From NCBI RefSeq assembly GCF_022347765.1, contig NZ_JAKRFZ010000002.1, forward strand, positions 248,001 through 312,000: DNA of 64,000 bases, in the 5' to 3' direction. The position numbers and the translations under genes were made by a program. The notes beneath the pieces are model-generated. The model saw only the letters and a program-made list of their open reading frames with translations, was not told where the DNA came from and did not search any database. Shown here piece after piece: positions 20,418 to 29,051 of the stretch (positions are counted from its first letter, which is position 1; each line of letters starts with the position of its first letter). Origin of the DNA: Pseudoalteromonas sp. OOF1S-7. Lineage in GTDB: Bacteria > Pseudomonadota > Gammaproteobacteria > Enterobacterales > Alteromonadaceae.

Positions 20418-22613
20418 TTAATCTACCGTGGTGATCACGGTATCAATCAGGTGCACCACGCCATTGGCGGTGTATATATCTACTTGCATGACGTTGCTGC
20501 CTTCGACCTGCAAACCCGACGTTGGCAAGCTCACCTGCCACCATTTTCCGCCAACGCCCTGGCCCGTGGCATCACCTGGGTTGGTGTCTTGTGCGAACAT
20601 ATACAGCGGACGACCAAGATAAGCGGCCTGCATGCTGCCATCCAGCCTTGCTACCAGTGACAAACCAGGCATATTGGCTATCTGTGCTTGCGTCGCGATG
20701 ACTGGCGTCCAGGTTGTTGCGCACGCATCCACACACTGGCTGTTAGCAAACGTCAGGTCGTCATCAAACACGTAGAGTGTTTTACCAGCCATAGCGGCAC
20801 CATTACCAGACACTAACCTTTGGTTCGTCGCATCATACGCGACCATATCGTTGTCTGTGTTTGCCGTTGCAACAAAGTCCACCACTTTCAGGCCCAACAT
20901 ATTAGTAGCCAGCGTTTCAACCTGCTTACCGTTCAGGCTGAACGCCAAAGAAGAAGACGCTTCCAGTCCCAAAACATGCTGGGTAAGTACCTGAGTTAAA
21001 CCAGCCTGATCAGCCAGTAACGCGTTCAGAGTGTCGGCAGGGATTTTCTGGAACGCACGATTGGTCGGCGCAAAGACAGTAAACTGCTTGCTGGTGTCGG
21101 ATAACGTGTCGACCAGATTGGCAGCCCCAAGTGCGGTCACAAGCGTTGATAAATCTTCGGTTTCCATTGCTACGTCAACAATGGTTTTCTCCGTCGCCAC
21201 TTTATCCATCGGCGGCATAATCACTTTATCGAGAACGTGAATAACGCCATTGTCAGCCTGTACATTGGCTGTGCGGATCACTGCATCATTGATAAACAGC
21301 ATGCTGTCCACAATACTCAGGGCGCTTTTGTCGGTGTTGGCCATCGCCACCATGTTATCAGTTGAAGCGGCAATACCGGCTGCGGTATCGGACATCACGC
21401 TCTGCCCTGCCACCACGTGGTAAAGCAAAATGTCTTTTAACTTGTCTGTGTCTGCGGCCAATGCATCTAAAGTTTCCTGACCTAGAGCTGCAAACGCGGC
21501 ATCAGTCGGTGCAAACACCGTAAATTTGGTTGTCGGGTCACCCAGCGTCGCGTCCAATCCCGTGGCGGTAACCAGACTTAATAAGGTATTGAAGGAACCT
21601 GCACCCGCTGCCACTTCAGGAATAAGGCCCAGAGACTCAGGGACACTGATGTTGCCCACAACCACAGCATCGAGCACATGGATCACGCCATTTGACGCTG
21701 GAATATCGGTTTGCGTTACCGTCACGCCAGCGAATTTAAGCATGTCTGTTGCGGCATCAATGGCCACGCTTTGCTGATTCTGTTCAAGCGTTGTTGCGGT
21801 TTTGCCGTTGAGCGACATTGCAGTCACAGAATCGACTTTGCCGGCCACAATATGCTGCTTGAGGATACTGCCCAGCACATCCGGATTTGCCAGTAAGGTG
21901 TTGATGGTTTTCGTACCCAGCGCAGCAAACGCCGCATCTGTAGGTGCGAATACGGTCAAATCGTCACCGCCCGTCAACGCGCCGGTGAGACCAGCCGTTT
22001 CGACTGCTTTGAGCAGAGTAGTAAAATTACCCGCCTGTGTTGCAACCTCGGCGATATTCGCGGTCGACGTTGCTGTGCTTGGCGGCATTAAAACTGCGTC
22101 GATAACGTGGATTACGCCATTGTCCGTCATGATATCGGTCTGCGTGACCGTTGCGGTGTTGATCAGCAAGTTATCACCCGACAAAGACAAGGCAAGCTTA
22201 GCACCATTAACCGTTGTGGTGGTCTGCCCGGCTAAACTGAGCGCCGCTTCGGCTGCCACTTTTGAGTCAAGCACATGGTAGGTCAGAATTTTACTTAGCG
22301 TGCCAGGGTCAGCAAGTAATCCATTGATGGTTTCCTCACCCAGCGCAGCAAAGGCTGCATCGGTCGGTGCAAACACGGTAAAAGTGCTTTCAGTGTTGTC
22401 TAAGGTTGCAGCCAGGCCCGCAGCGTCAATTGCCGCCACCAGGGTATTGAAATTGCCAGCCGCTTTGGCTGCGTCATACACCGAGTTTTCGGGTGGGGGT
22501 GTGACGACAACCTCGTTATCGTCGTCGGAACAAGCCGCAAGCAAGGCCAGAGTACTTATTAACATTATTCTTATCAGTGCTTTCACGCTCTTCTCCATCA
22601 AGGTGGTCAACAT
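20418..22613 (-). CDS. Lipoprotein with four fasciclin (FAS1) domains and an inserted Lipoprotein_15-like segment
   Basis: The N-terminus is a lipoprotein signal with lipobox LLAAC followed by an acidic tract (SDDDNE), so the mature protein should be anchored in the envelope. Four FAS1 repeats follow, each with the FTVFAPTDAAF-type first motif and an NGVIHVIDAV-type second motif. The fourth repeat is interrupted: between its two motifs lies a segment with LYVFDDD, CVDACATTWTP and RPLYMFAQD, like the secreted-repeat family COG4315/Lipoprotein_15. The FAS1 end ANGVVHLID comes only after this. FAS1 domains usually mediate adhesion or matrix binding; the role here is inferred. The open frame begins with TTG at 22628. 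ATG 22613 is preferred, and ATG 22598 would also give a complete lipoprotein signal. The gene is monocistronic. Confidence 0.9.
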   Translation of the reverse strand: MLTTLMEKSVKALIRIMLISTLALLAACSDDDNEVVVTPPPENSVYDAAKAAGNFNTLVAAIDAAGLAATLDNTESTFTVFAPTDAAFAALGEETINGLLADPGTLSKILTYHVLDSKVAAEAALSLAGQTTTTVNGAKLALSLSGDNLLINTATVTQTDIMTDNGVIHVIDAVLMPPSTATSTANIAEVATQAGNFTTLLKAVETAGLTGALTGGDDLTVFAPTDAAFAALGTKTINTLLANPDVLGSILKQHIVAGKVDSVTAMSLNGKTATTLEQNQQSVAIDAATDMLKFAGVTVTQTDIPASNGVIHVLDAVVVGNISVPESLGLIPEVAAGAGSFNTLLSLVTATGLDATLGDPTTKFTVFAPTDAAFAALGQETLDALAADTDKLKDILLYHVVAGQSVMSDTAAGIAASTDNMVAMANTDKSALSIVDSMLFINDAVIRTANVQADNGVIHVLDKVIMPPMDKVATEKTIVDVAMETEDLSTLVTALGAANLVDTLSDTSKQFTVFAPTNRAFQKIPADTLNALLADQAGLTQVLTQHVLGLEASSSLAFSLNGKQVETLATNMLGLKVVDFVATANTDNDMVAYDATNQRLVSGNGAAMAGKTLYVFDDDLTFANSQCVDACATTWTPVIATQAQIANMPGLSLVARLDGSMQAAYLGRPLYMFAQDTNPGDATGQGVGGKWWQVSLPTSGLQVEGSNVMQVDIYTANGVVHLIDTVITTVD

Positions 22614-22914
22614 TCGAGCAATACGCAACCTAGTGAAACAAAGATCAAGAAAATTTAAAAATCTTTAAACACGCCGTTACTAGCCATGAATTAAAGACCA
22701 AACAGAAACCCTAACGACAGCAAACGCATCCCGCTGCGATTGCATTGGCAAGTCGTTAAGGTGCCGTACGTTCCTATCATGCTCGTTAAAAAGCCGATGT
22801 AATCACTTGTAATACCAAACCCGTTAACATAAAAATAAACTTAAATATACAAGCAGTAAGTATATCGATAGTAATAATGTTGTAATAAACCAAACACTAA
22901 CCAAAGGAGCTACT
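22614..22914. other. Divergent intergenic region upstream of the reb regulators
   Basis: About 300 AT-rich bases hold the promoters of the FAS1 gene (leftward) and of the HTH-ATPase gene (rightward). A single TACCAA at 22813-22818 resembles the box found before island genes, but no TATAGT follows at the same spacing. The AAAGGAG ribosome site of the next gene is at the right end. Confidence 0.5.
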
Positions 22915-24337
22915 ATGAACACTTCCAGCCACGGAAGAATTGCAGTAAATAAAACAACTCTGCGTTTGCTGAGAAAAAAAAGCACTTAGCCGGGAAAAAC
23001 TTGCCCAGGAGTGTAGCAACAGGCGATTACCTGTTTCGGTTTCCACAATAAAACGCGCCGAAGCAGGAAAACAAGTACTATGTCGCACCATACAGAGCCT
23101 GGCCAACTACTTTCAGGTTAGTATTGATACGCTGATTAACGATACCGATGCGCCCCCCTGGATGTATCGTCATCTGGTAAAAGGGATGTCCTCCCCCTGC
23201 TACGGCAGAGAATGGGAGCTAGATTATCTCCATGCGGTCCTCAATCGAGCACTTAATCACGGAGCTTTGCAAACCCTCTATTTACAGGGGATGACCGGCG
23301 CTGGCAAAACCAGGTTACTTGCCACGTTTGCTACGCAATTGGCGACAGCAGGCAAACGCAGTGTTACTTTTTCATGTAGTACTGCAACAGAAAGTACCTT
23401 CTCCTCGTTCTCCATCCAATCCTTTGTCAAAGCATTGATGTCTGTCACTGAGACAATACAGAGCCATGACATACGGCTGAAAATAGACCTGATCGCCAGC
23501 AGTACACTGTGTGCATTACGCCTGCGTCAATGGTTGGGAAGCCGCTTAACTCAGGGCGAAACGGATACACTTGCCCGAGTATCAGAAACTCGACTTCAGC
23601 AGTTGGATAAGCAGGTTGCCCAAAACCTGCTTGCATATGCAAGTCATAAAGGCATGGCAGCGATTATCATTGACGGGGCGCACAATTTGTCGACCAAAGC
23701 ACTCCAGTTCATTCACTTGTTCACTTCGTGCGACGCTCAACAAGCGGTCACATTAATTATTTCAGCGCGGCAACAACACGCCTTTATTCATCCTCCCAAA
23801 TGGCTTAGCCATGCCCACACAATTATTCTCAAGCCATTAGATCCGCATGCCATGACTCAGCTTGCAAAGCACACATTACGGTGTCAGGACATGGCACCCG
23901 ATAAGCACCGGGCACGGACCGCAGATGCCATAAAACGGGCGCAGGGTAACCCGTACTTTCTCAAACAGCTTTTGTCTGACCCAGGCCCTGTCGTGGCGCT
24001 GCCTAATGCATTGCAACACTTTGCTCGTAACTGCTTAAATTCGATGCCCCGCGAAGTGGCCAGTACGCTTAAATTTGCAGCCAGTCTTGGGTTGTGCTTC
24101 AACACCCATCAGCTACAACAATTCAACGAGAATGAGAAGATCCGTGCTCCACTGTGTGTCTTGCACAAATTGCTCTGCAGCGGGCTGATCAAACAAAGTG
24201 ACGATCATTTTTGCTTTGTGCACCCACTTGTTCAGGAAGCACTTAAGAGCCAGACATCAAACAACGAATTCAGTTGGTACACCTACCCACGGCATCATCA
24301 CCCCAACAGGTGTCCCAACCAAGTGACCAGTAACTGA
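22915..24337 (+). pseudogene. HTH (Xre-like) plus AAA ATPase regulator, frame broken by +1 at an A8 tract
   Basis: ATG 22915 has a strong AAAGGAG site and opens a frame that stops at TAG 22987, just after eight A's (22974-22981). Removing one A joins this start to a long open frame. The joined protein has an Xre-like HTH over its first 85 residues (LSREKLAQE, VSTIKRAEAGKQ, LANYFQVSIDTL). An AAA ATPase domain follows with Walker A GMTGAGKTRLL and a Walker-B-like AIIIDGAHN. The family, typical of HTH-ATPase signalling regulators, often carries C-terminal TPRs, which are absent. The internal ATG 23162 lacks a ribosome site and would lose the HTH. The state could be a real null mutation, a phase-variable tract, transcriptional slippage, or a sequencing error. 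Its position next to the AraC-type gene and the reb operon suggests a regulator of R-body genes. Confidence 0.8.
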
Positions 24338-24446
24338 CCCAATACCGGGGCTGTAAAAAAAATACATTTTCCTTGACCACACGACATGCCATCCAGCCCT
24401 CGCGGGGTGCGCATGTTTTCACTGAACCTGAAAACAAGGAAATACC

Positions 24447-25673
24447 ATGTCCTCACTTTTGAAATTAACACCACAAGCACTTCCCTGGATTGGCAGTAGT
24501 GACGCGCTTTTTAAACTAAAACAACAAATCGCTCTGCTTGCCCAGTGCAATCTGCCAGTTCACATCATAGGCCAGCCTGGCAGTGGTAAACACTTAGCGG
24601 TAAATCATCTGCATCAACTGGGAAAGCCAGACTCACATCCATTGGTCGTGTCCTGCGTTAATCATTGGGATACCAGTTGTGCGGTCACAAAACTGGAATC
24701 TCTGATCTCACAAGCACTGGACGGCACACTCTACCTGAAAAACATAGACGCACTGGACCCCGAACAAGCCGAAGCCATTAAAGACTACTGGCTGAACCTG
24801 ACCACCGCTTCCCCTGCGCCAAAACTCATTACCTCTACTACTACACAAAAACATCAACAGGCCTTAACAGATCCACAACAAAGCTCATTTTTAAGCTGGT
24901 TGCATTACCATTGTCTTGAGCTGAACATTCCTTCACTGGCAGAGCGCCGGGAAGATATTCCTGATTTGATTAATCATTACAAAGCAACCTGTCAGCACAT
25001 TGCCAACCTGCAGCTAGACACACAGGCATTGGCAGTACTGACTGCCTACAGCTGGCCCCATAACGCGAAACAACTTAAACGCACTCTGGATAAGCTGTCA
25101 TTCTTGAGTGGCCAGCAGGCGATCACTAAACCAACACTCATCAATATTTTCCCAGTCATGAATGAGGCGAACAAGCAATACCCCGAACCGCTTGATAGCG
25201 TACCATCGAAGCAGGTAAGCAATGAGTTCACTAAGGTAATTCAGTCTCTTATTGCCTGTGATAATGAACTTGCATTTGAGCCACAAAATACAAGCACTGA
25301 ACAGTACACCGCCCCCCTTATGCAACTGCAAGCAGCGAGTAAACCTCACCCGGCCCTGGCCCGGGCACTGCAATATATCGACGAAAACTTTAAAAAACCA
25401 TTGAGCCTGAGCGAAGTCGCCAGTTATGCCTGTGTTAGTCCTTCTCACTTATCATTCTTATTTAAACGTTATGTAGGTCAGTCATTTAAACAAACTCTAC
25501 TGCGGATCAGAATCAAAACGGCGATGGCATTACTGCGTGAAGACCCTTATAGCCAGGTGACTGAAGTGTGCGATGATGTTGGCTTCTCTGATCTGAGCTT
25601 TTTTGTGAGAAAGTTCAAATCGGTTGTCGGTGTCAGCCCCGGAGTGTATCGCGATCAGCGTACCAAGCACTAA
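24447..25673 (+). CDS. Degenerate NtrC-type AAA+ domain fused to AraC-type HTH regulator
   Basis: This 408-residue protein starts at ATG 24447 after AAGGAA. Residues about 15-235 resemble the sigma-54 activator AAA+ fold: Walker A GQPGSGKH near 47, the signature IPSLAERREDIPDLI near 165, and a C-terminal helical part (YSWPHNAKQLKRTL). The GAFTGA loop needed to contact sigma-54 was not found. The usual FIS-type HTH is replaced by an AraC/XylS HTH over the last 100 residues (LSLSEVASYACVSPSHLSFLFK and VCDDVGFSDLSFFVRKFK). It therefore probably activates sigma-70 promoters, using the ATPase part as a sensor or oligomerisation module. It lies directly upstream of the reb operon and is the best candidate to bind the paired TTTTACCAAT boxes just after it. 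That link is inference. Confidence 0.88.
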   Translation: MSSLLKLTPQALPWIGSSDALFKLKQQIALLAQCNLPVHIIGQPGSGKHLAVNHLHQLGKPDSHPLVVSCVNHWDTSCAVTKLESLISQALDGTLYLKNIDALDPEQAEAIKDYWLNLTTASPAPKLITSTTTQKHQQALTDPQQSSFLSWLHYHCLELNIPSLAERREDIPDLINHYKATCQHIANLQLDTQALAVLTAYSWPHNAKQLKRTLDKLSFLSGQQAITKPTLINIFPVMNEANKQYPEPLDSVPSKQVSNEFTKVIQSLIACDNELAFEPQNTSTEQYTAPLMQLQAASKPHPALARALQYIDENFKKPLSLSEVASYACVSPSHLSFLFKRYVGQSFKQTLLRIRIKTAMALLREDPYSQVTEVCDDVGFSDLSFFVRKFKSVVGVSPGVYRDQRTKH

Positions 25674-25743
25674 CTCAGGTATTCACTAACGAACACGCGT
25701 TGTGCTGATTACGTTTAGTATCGGCACATAATGCAATCAAGCG

Positions 25744-25775
25744 TTTTACCAATATCTCACCACTATTTTACCAAT
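25744..25775 (+). promoter_or_regulatory. Two direct TTTTACCAAT boxes before the reb operon
   Basis: TTTTACCAAT occurs at 25744-25753 and again at 25766-25775, exactly 22 bp apart start to start, which puts both on the same face of the helix. Paired direct sites of this kind are typical for AraC-family activators. A TATACT at 25818-25823 could be the -10, but its distance differs from that of the three better-matched island promoters. Confidence 0.55.
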
Positions 25776-25915
25776 CAGATTAAGCGTTCCTGCCAATTCC
25801 TCGCGACGGGCTTTTTCTATACTGACCTCAGTGTTCAGGGGCTTCATAAAGACATGATAAGCCGGACACCAAACTTGTACTTTTATTCAAAAACTCAAAG
25901 CAAATAGGTGAAATT

Positions 25916-26215
25916 ATGGCATTTCCAACCGCAGTTAACGATCAAATCACGGACTCCGTCACGCAGGCCAATGTCAAAGTACTGGGCGATGCGCCCGCTA
26001 TGTCGATGGGCAACCTGTTTCAGGCAACGTCTCAGGCACTGGCCAATGCAGCGCACAACGCCACGTCTGCGCAGCAGCAATCAGCCATGACTGCACAAGC
26101 AGCGACCACTATGGGCGTTACGACCCTGTATTCAATTGATACAGCGACCACAGGTATTGCGACTAAACGTATTTTGCAACCACAGAAACAGCCCGTTGCC
26201 GGATTAGGTAATTAA
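25916..26215 (+). CDS. rebB: RebB-family R-body structural protein (copy 1)
   Basis: A 99-residue alanine-rich helical protein of the RebB (killing trait) family, the subunit type that polymerises into coiled R-body ribbons. Diagnostic stretches are NDQITDSVTQANVKVLGDAP, SMGNLFQATSQALANAAHNAT and TTMGVTTLYSIDTATTG. It carries an extra 10-12 residues at the C-terminus (after KRIL) compared with copies 2 and 3. AGGTG precedes ATG 25916. It is the first gene of a colinear run of reb genes ending at the terminator at 31310. Its protein is nearly the same as that at 42909, although the DNA differs at many third codon positions. Confidence 0.93.
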   Translation: MAFPTAVNDQITDSVTQANVKVLGDAPAMSMGNLFQATSQALANAAHNATSAQQQSAMTAQAATTMGVTTLYSIDTATTGIATKRILQPQKQPVAGLGN

Positions 26216-26355
26216 TGCGTTTAACGTCGGTATTTGCATTGAACAGCTCGCTGACACGGCACACCTGCACCTACCGAACAACAAGGTGGCATACACCAAC
26301 ATTCAAGCCGACAAAACAACCAGGCTGAACTAGTTAACTAAAAAAGGACGACACG

Positions 26356-26622
26356 ATGGCTTTTCCAACCGCGGTAAACAGTCAAATTACAGACTCTGTG
26401 ACACAAGCGAATGTGCAGGTCTTGGGCGATGCACCGTCTATTGCCATGGGTAACCTGTTTCAGGCGACCTCACAAGCGCTGGCCAATGCAGCACACAATG
26501 CAACGGCTGCTCAGCAACAAGCAAATATTACCGCTCAGGCGGTAACCACAATGGGTGTAAACATTCTTTACTCCATTGACACTGCAACGACTGGCGTTGC
26601 GACCAGCAAAATTTTTGCGTAG
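26356..26622 (+). CDS. rebB: RebB-family R-body structural protein (copy 2)
   Basis: An 88-residue RebB protein with the same framework as copy 1: NSQITDSVTQANVQVLGDAP, the NLFQATSQALANAAHNAT core and a LYSIDTATTG end. AAAAGGA lies before ATG 26356. The 140 bases separating it from copy 1 show no terminator. The changes relative to copy 1 are spread out (SIAMG for AMSMG, NITAQAVTT for MTAQAATT), as expected for a maintained paralogue that could co-assemble. Confidence 0.93.
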   Translation: MAFPTAVNSQITDSVTQANVQVLGDAPSIAMGNLFQATSQALANAAHNATAAQQQANITAQAVTTMGVNILYSIDTATTGVATSKIFA

Positions 26623-26693
26623 TGGTTTCTGCTCAGTCACAAACAACCAGGCAATAACGCCTATTTATCAAAAACTTTAAAAGGAAAATAGTT

Positions 26694-26960
26694 ATGGCAT
26701 TTCCAACCGCTGTAAATAGTCAAATTACTGATTCAGTCTCACAGGTAAACACAAAAGTTCTGGGTGATGCACCTGCTGTTGCAACGGGTAACTTTATGAT
26801 TGCAACCAGCCAGGCGCTTTCAAACGCGGCACACAACGCCACCACCAGCCAGCAAAACAACACAGTTACTGCGCAAGCAGCACTGGTTCAGGGGGTTGAT
26901 ACGCTAATGAGTGTTAATACAGCAACCACAGCTGAAGGCATTCACAAGGTTTTCCGCTAA
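26694..26960 (+). CDS. rebB: RebB-family R-body structural protein (copy 3, divergent)
   Basis: An 88-residue RebB protein starting at ATG 26694 after AAAAGGAAAA. The N-terminal half follows the family (NSQITDSVSQVNTKVLGDAP), but the core is NFMIATSQALSNAAHNATTS and the tail (QGVDTLMSVNTATTAEGI) departs from copies 1, 2 and 4. R-body loci normally encode several non-identical Reb subunits, and this divergence fits a distinct structural role. A 9-bp hairpin follows the gene. Confidence 0.92.
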   Translation: MAFPTAVNSQITDSVSQVNTKVLGDAPAVATGNFMIATSQALSNAAHNATTSQQNNTVTAQAALVQGVDTLMSVNTATTAEGIHKVFR

Positions 26961-26969
26961 ACCGCTCTG

Positions 26970-26996
26970 GGTACTGATGCGACACGTATCAGTACC
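26970..26996 (+). other. Intercistronic hairpin after the third rebB
   Basis: GGTACTGAT (26970-26978) pairs perfectly with ATCAGTACC (26988-26996). No T run follows. It is more likely an mRNA-stabilising or attenuating hairpin than a full terminator. It could make the three upstream rebB genes more abundant than those downstream. Confidence 0.55.
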
Positions 26997-27040
26997 ACTT
27001 TGCTCAGCTTCAATCTGACCACGTTTAATGAGGGATCACA

Positions 27041-27241
27041 GTGTTAAACACACTTGAAGCCAACAGTTTTTCACTGGCCGCTGCATCAACCAGTATGGGC
27101 CACTCGATCTCGCTGCTGATGGAAAACGCCGTGCAAAATGAAGCACGCGGTCAGCTGATATCAACGGCCACTGTCGCACAGTGTTGCGCACTCATGATAT
27201 CAGCAGGTGCGGCAAGCGCCGCAGCAGCTAAACCAGGATAA
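27041..27241 (+). CDS. Small Reb-like protein, GTG start
   Basis: A 66-residue alanine-rich protein starting at GTG 27041 with GAGGG about eight bases upstream. The pattern SMGHSISLLMENAVQNEARGQL followed by alanine-rich helix (ISAGAASAAAA) echoes the core of RebB without its N-terminal QITDSV segment. It is packed 14 bases before the next reb gene. It may be an accessory R-body subunit; the family assignment rests on this pattern and position only. Confidence 0.65.
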   Translation: MLNTLEANSFSLAAASTSMGHSISLLMENAVQNEARGQLISTATVAQCCALMISAGAASAAAAKPG

Positions 27242-27255
27242 ATAAGGAAGTCATT

Positions 27256-27588
27256 ATGAGTACAATAAACGACCAAATCACAGATTCGGTAAATCAAGTA
27301 AACACTTTACTGATGGGTTCTGCACCCATGCAATCGATGGGGATGCTCAATGTTACAGCGAGTGAAACCATTGGTATGTCAATGTTTAATGCCGTATCTG
27401 CGCAACAAAACGCCCAAACTTCAGCTTCCGCAGCCGCAGCCGCAAGCTGTGCAAAAATGCTCCAGCAGTCGCCACCGCCACCGACTAAAAAACCGACGCC
27501 CGAAGTAAAACCGGATCTGACTCAGATAGAAGCCCTGGTAAAGGAGCTACTCGAAAAACATGACGGACCACAGACTCCAGGTAAGTAA
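27256..27588 (+). CDS. RebB-family protein with proline/charged C-terminal extension
   Basis: A 110-residue protein starting at ATG 27256 after TAAGGAAG. The first 75 residues are RebB-like (NDQITDSVNQVNTLLMGSAP, SMGMLNVTASETIGMSMFNAV, alanine-rich helix). A tail then begins with SPPPPTKKPTPEVKPD and ends in a short charged helix (IEALVKELLEKH). The Pro-rich linker and helix look like an exposed attachment segment and are unusual for a plain structural subunit. Confidence 0.85.
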   Translation: MSTINDQITDSVNQVNTLLMGSAPMQSMGMLNVTASETIGMSMFNAVSAQQNAQTSASAAAAASCAKMLQQSPPPPTKKPTPEVKPDLTQIEALVKELLEKHDGPQTPGK

Positions 27589-27629
27589 TAGAAACGCACT
27601 GCAAAAAACAACCAACAAAGGCACAACAT

Positions 27630-27989
27630 ATGAACGAGTTAACAAATGTCGGGCCATCGGCACAGACTTCACTGGATATATTAAAAAACGCCAGTTTGAA
27701 CGGCGAGTTAAACAAACTCTCCGGTGCCGGAAAGGCCTACCAGTCGGTTTCACAGTCGACTGCCATCGCGATTCAGGATGCCACCGATAACCTGAGAAAC
27801 ATCAATACGATGGCGACAACGGCTATGGGGGTTGCCATTTCTCAGATGTTGGCAACGGGTAAAGTCGGTGACTACGCGGGCATCATCGAAACCGCCAATA
27901 AAATGGTCGAGAATGGTACTAAAAACTTTGGTGAGGTCGGTAGTTCTGCAAGTAACCTGCTCGACAATTTTCCCGACGGTGGCAGTTAG
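27630..27989 (+). CDS. Reb-like protein of the R-body operon
   Basis: A 119-residue protein starting at ATG 27630 after AAAGG. The central part (SQSTAIAIQDATDNLRNINT and TTAMGVAISQMLATG) follows the SQALANAAHNAT...TTMGV pattern of RebB. The N-terminal QITDSV motif is replaced by an unrelated segment and the C-terminal 45 residues are new. It is colinear with its neighbours and has no signal peptide. Best described as a distant RebB relative or R-body assembly factor. Confidence 0.7.
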   Translation: MNELTNVGPSAQTSLDILKNASLNGELNKLSGAGKAYQSVSQSTAIAIQDATDNLRNINTMATTAMGVAISQMLATGKVGDYAGIIETANKMVENGTKNFGEVGSSASNLLDNFPDGGS

Positions 27990-28029
27990 CTGAGCAGATA
28001 CACAACTAACGGCGGCTAAGGAGATTTTT

Positions 28030-29037
28030 ATGACGATCATAGTGAACAACACAGAAATTGAGCAACTGGAACAGTTTTCTGATAAAACCCAGACCCTGAT
28101 CCAGTTTCTTAATCAGGGTGTACACAGCACCGACGCACTCATACAACAAAACGAGGTACTGAATTTCACCTCAGAAGCACAGTTTGTAGAACAGCTATAC
28201 CTGGGATTAATGAACTCAACGATACTCTACTTACATCAGATCCCCCTGTCTGTTGACATCAAAAAGCTCCTTGAGCTAAGTACCAACGACCTCAGAGATC
28301 TGGCAACTTTCAGTAACCGGGATTCAGAAACAGATAAAGCCAGGCTGGCAAGCATTCTGGCCAAATACCGCCTGGTAGACAGTGCCATTTTAAACAAAAT
28401 AGCACTGTTTTACCGACGCTATAATCTCAACTATCACACCCTGGGCTGGGGTGCCTCGTTCCGTGATCAGCTCACTTTGTACAGCATTATCTGCTACTGC
28501 GAGCAGGCGTATGTGCTGTCTAACCAGACAGTGCTCCCCGCCTGCCAGTGGGCAACACAAAAAGCACAAAGCCTGAGCGAATTTGCCCACTACTTTTGCA
28601 TTTATCTGGCCTGGAAAAAAAATCAACGAGGAGAGTCTGGCACCCCCGATCTCTTGATTGAGACATTGGCCCCCGTGGTAAATAACACTCTCGACTCACC
28701 GGTTGTCACCTTTGAGTTACAGGCCATTGATCTGCACAACGCGATAAAACAATGGCATGAAGGAGGGAATAATCTCGGGTTCAGTAGTTTTAGCGCCGGG
28801 TTACTCAATATTGTACTGAATATCGACCTGCATACCGACGATCTGGTGAAAGCGGCACACGAGTACCTCAGCACACTGCAAACCACGTTGATCAATACCT
28901 TAGCCAGCGACAGCTATGTCTGTCAGGCCGGGCTGTATCGCCATTACTTATTCAACTTACCTAACAGTGAAGCGCTACTCAATGTCGACAGTCAGGGTTG
29001 CCTGAGTCTATTTAACCACTGGCCTAACGCCGCCTAA
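28030..29037 (+). CDS. Unknown 335-residue protein of the reb operon
   Basis: No known domain was recognised. The protein is mostly helical by composition, without signal peptide or clear membrane segments, and has an acidic N-terminus. Aromatic-rich segments (YRRYNLNYHTLGWGASF, FAHYFCIYLAWKK) suggest a folded globular core. ATG 28030 follows TAAGGAG. It lies 40 bases after the Reb-like gene and 14 bases before the coiled-coil gene, so it belongs to the operon. A cytoplasmic assembly, chaperone or toxin role is possible but unsupported. Confidence 0.8.
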   Translation: MTIIVNNTEIEQLEQFSDKTQTLIQFLNQGVHSTDALIQQNEVLNFTSEAQFVEQLYLGLMNSTILYLHQIPLSVDIKKLLELSTNDLRDLATFSNRDSETDKARLASILAKYRLVDSAILNKIALFYRRYNLNYHTLGWGASFRDQLTLYSIICYCEQAYVLSNQTVLPACQWATQKAQSLSEFAHYFCIYLAWKKNQRGESGTPDLLIETLAPVVNNTLDSPVVTFELQAIDLHNAIKQWHEGGNNLGFSSFSAGLLNIVLNIDLHTDDLVKAAHEYLSTLQTTLINTLASDSYVCQAGLYRHYLFNLPNSEALLNVDSQGCLSLFNHWPNAA

Positions 29038-29051
29038 CCGGAGAAAAACCT

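Noticed and set aside
20428..22281. Several plus-strand frames opposite the FAS1 gene
   Set aside because: They arise from the repeated FAS1 sequence and show no ribosome sites.
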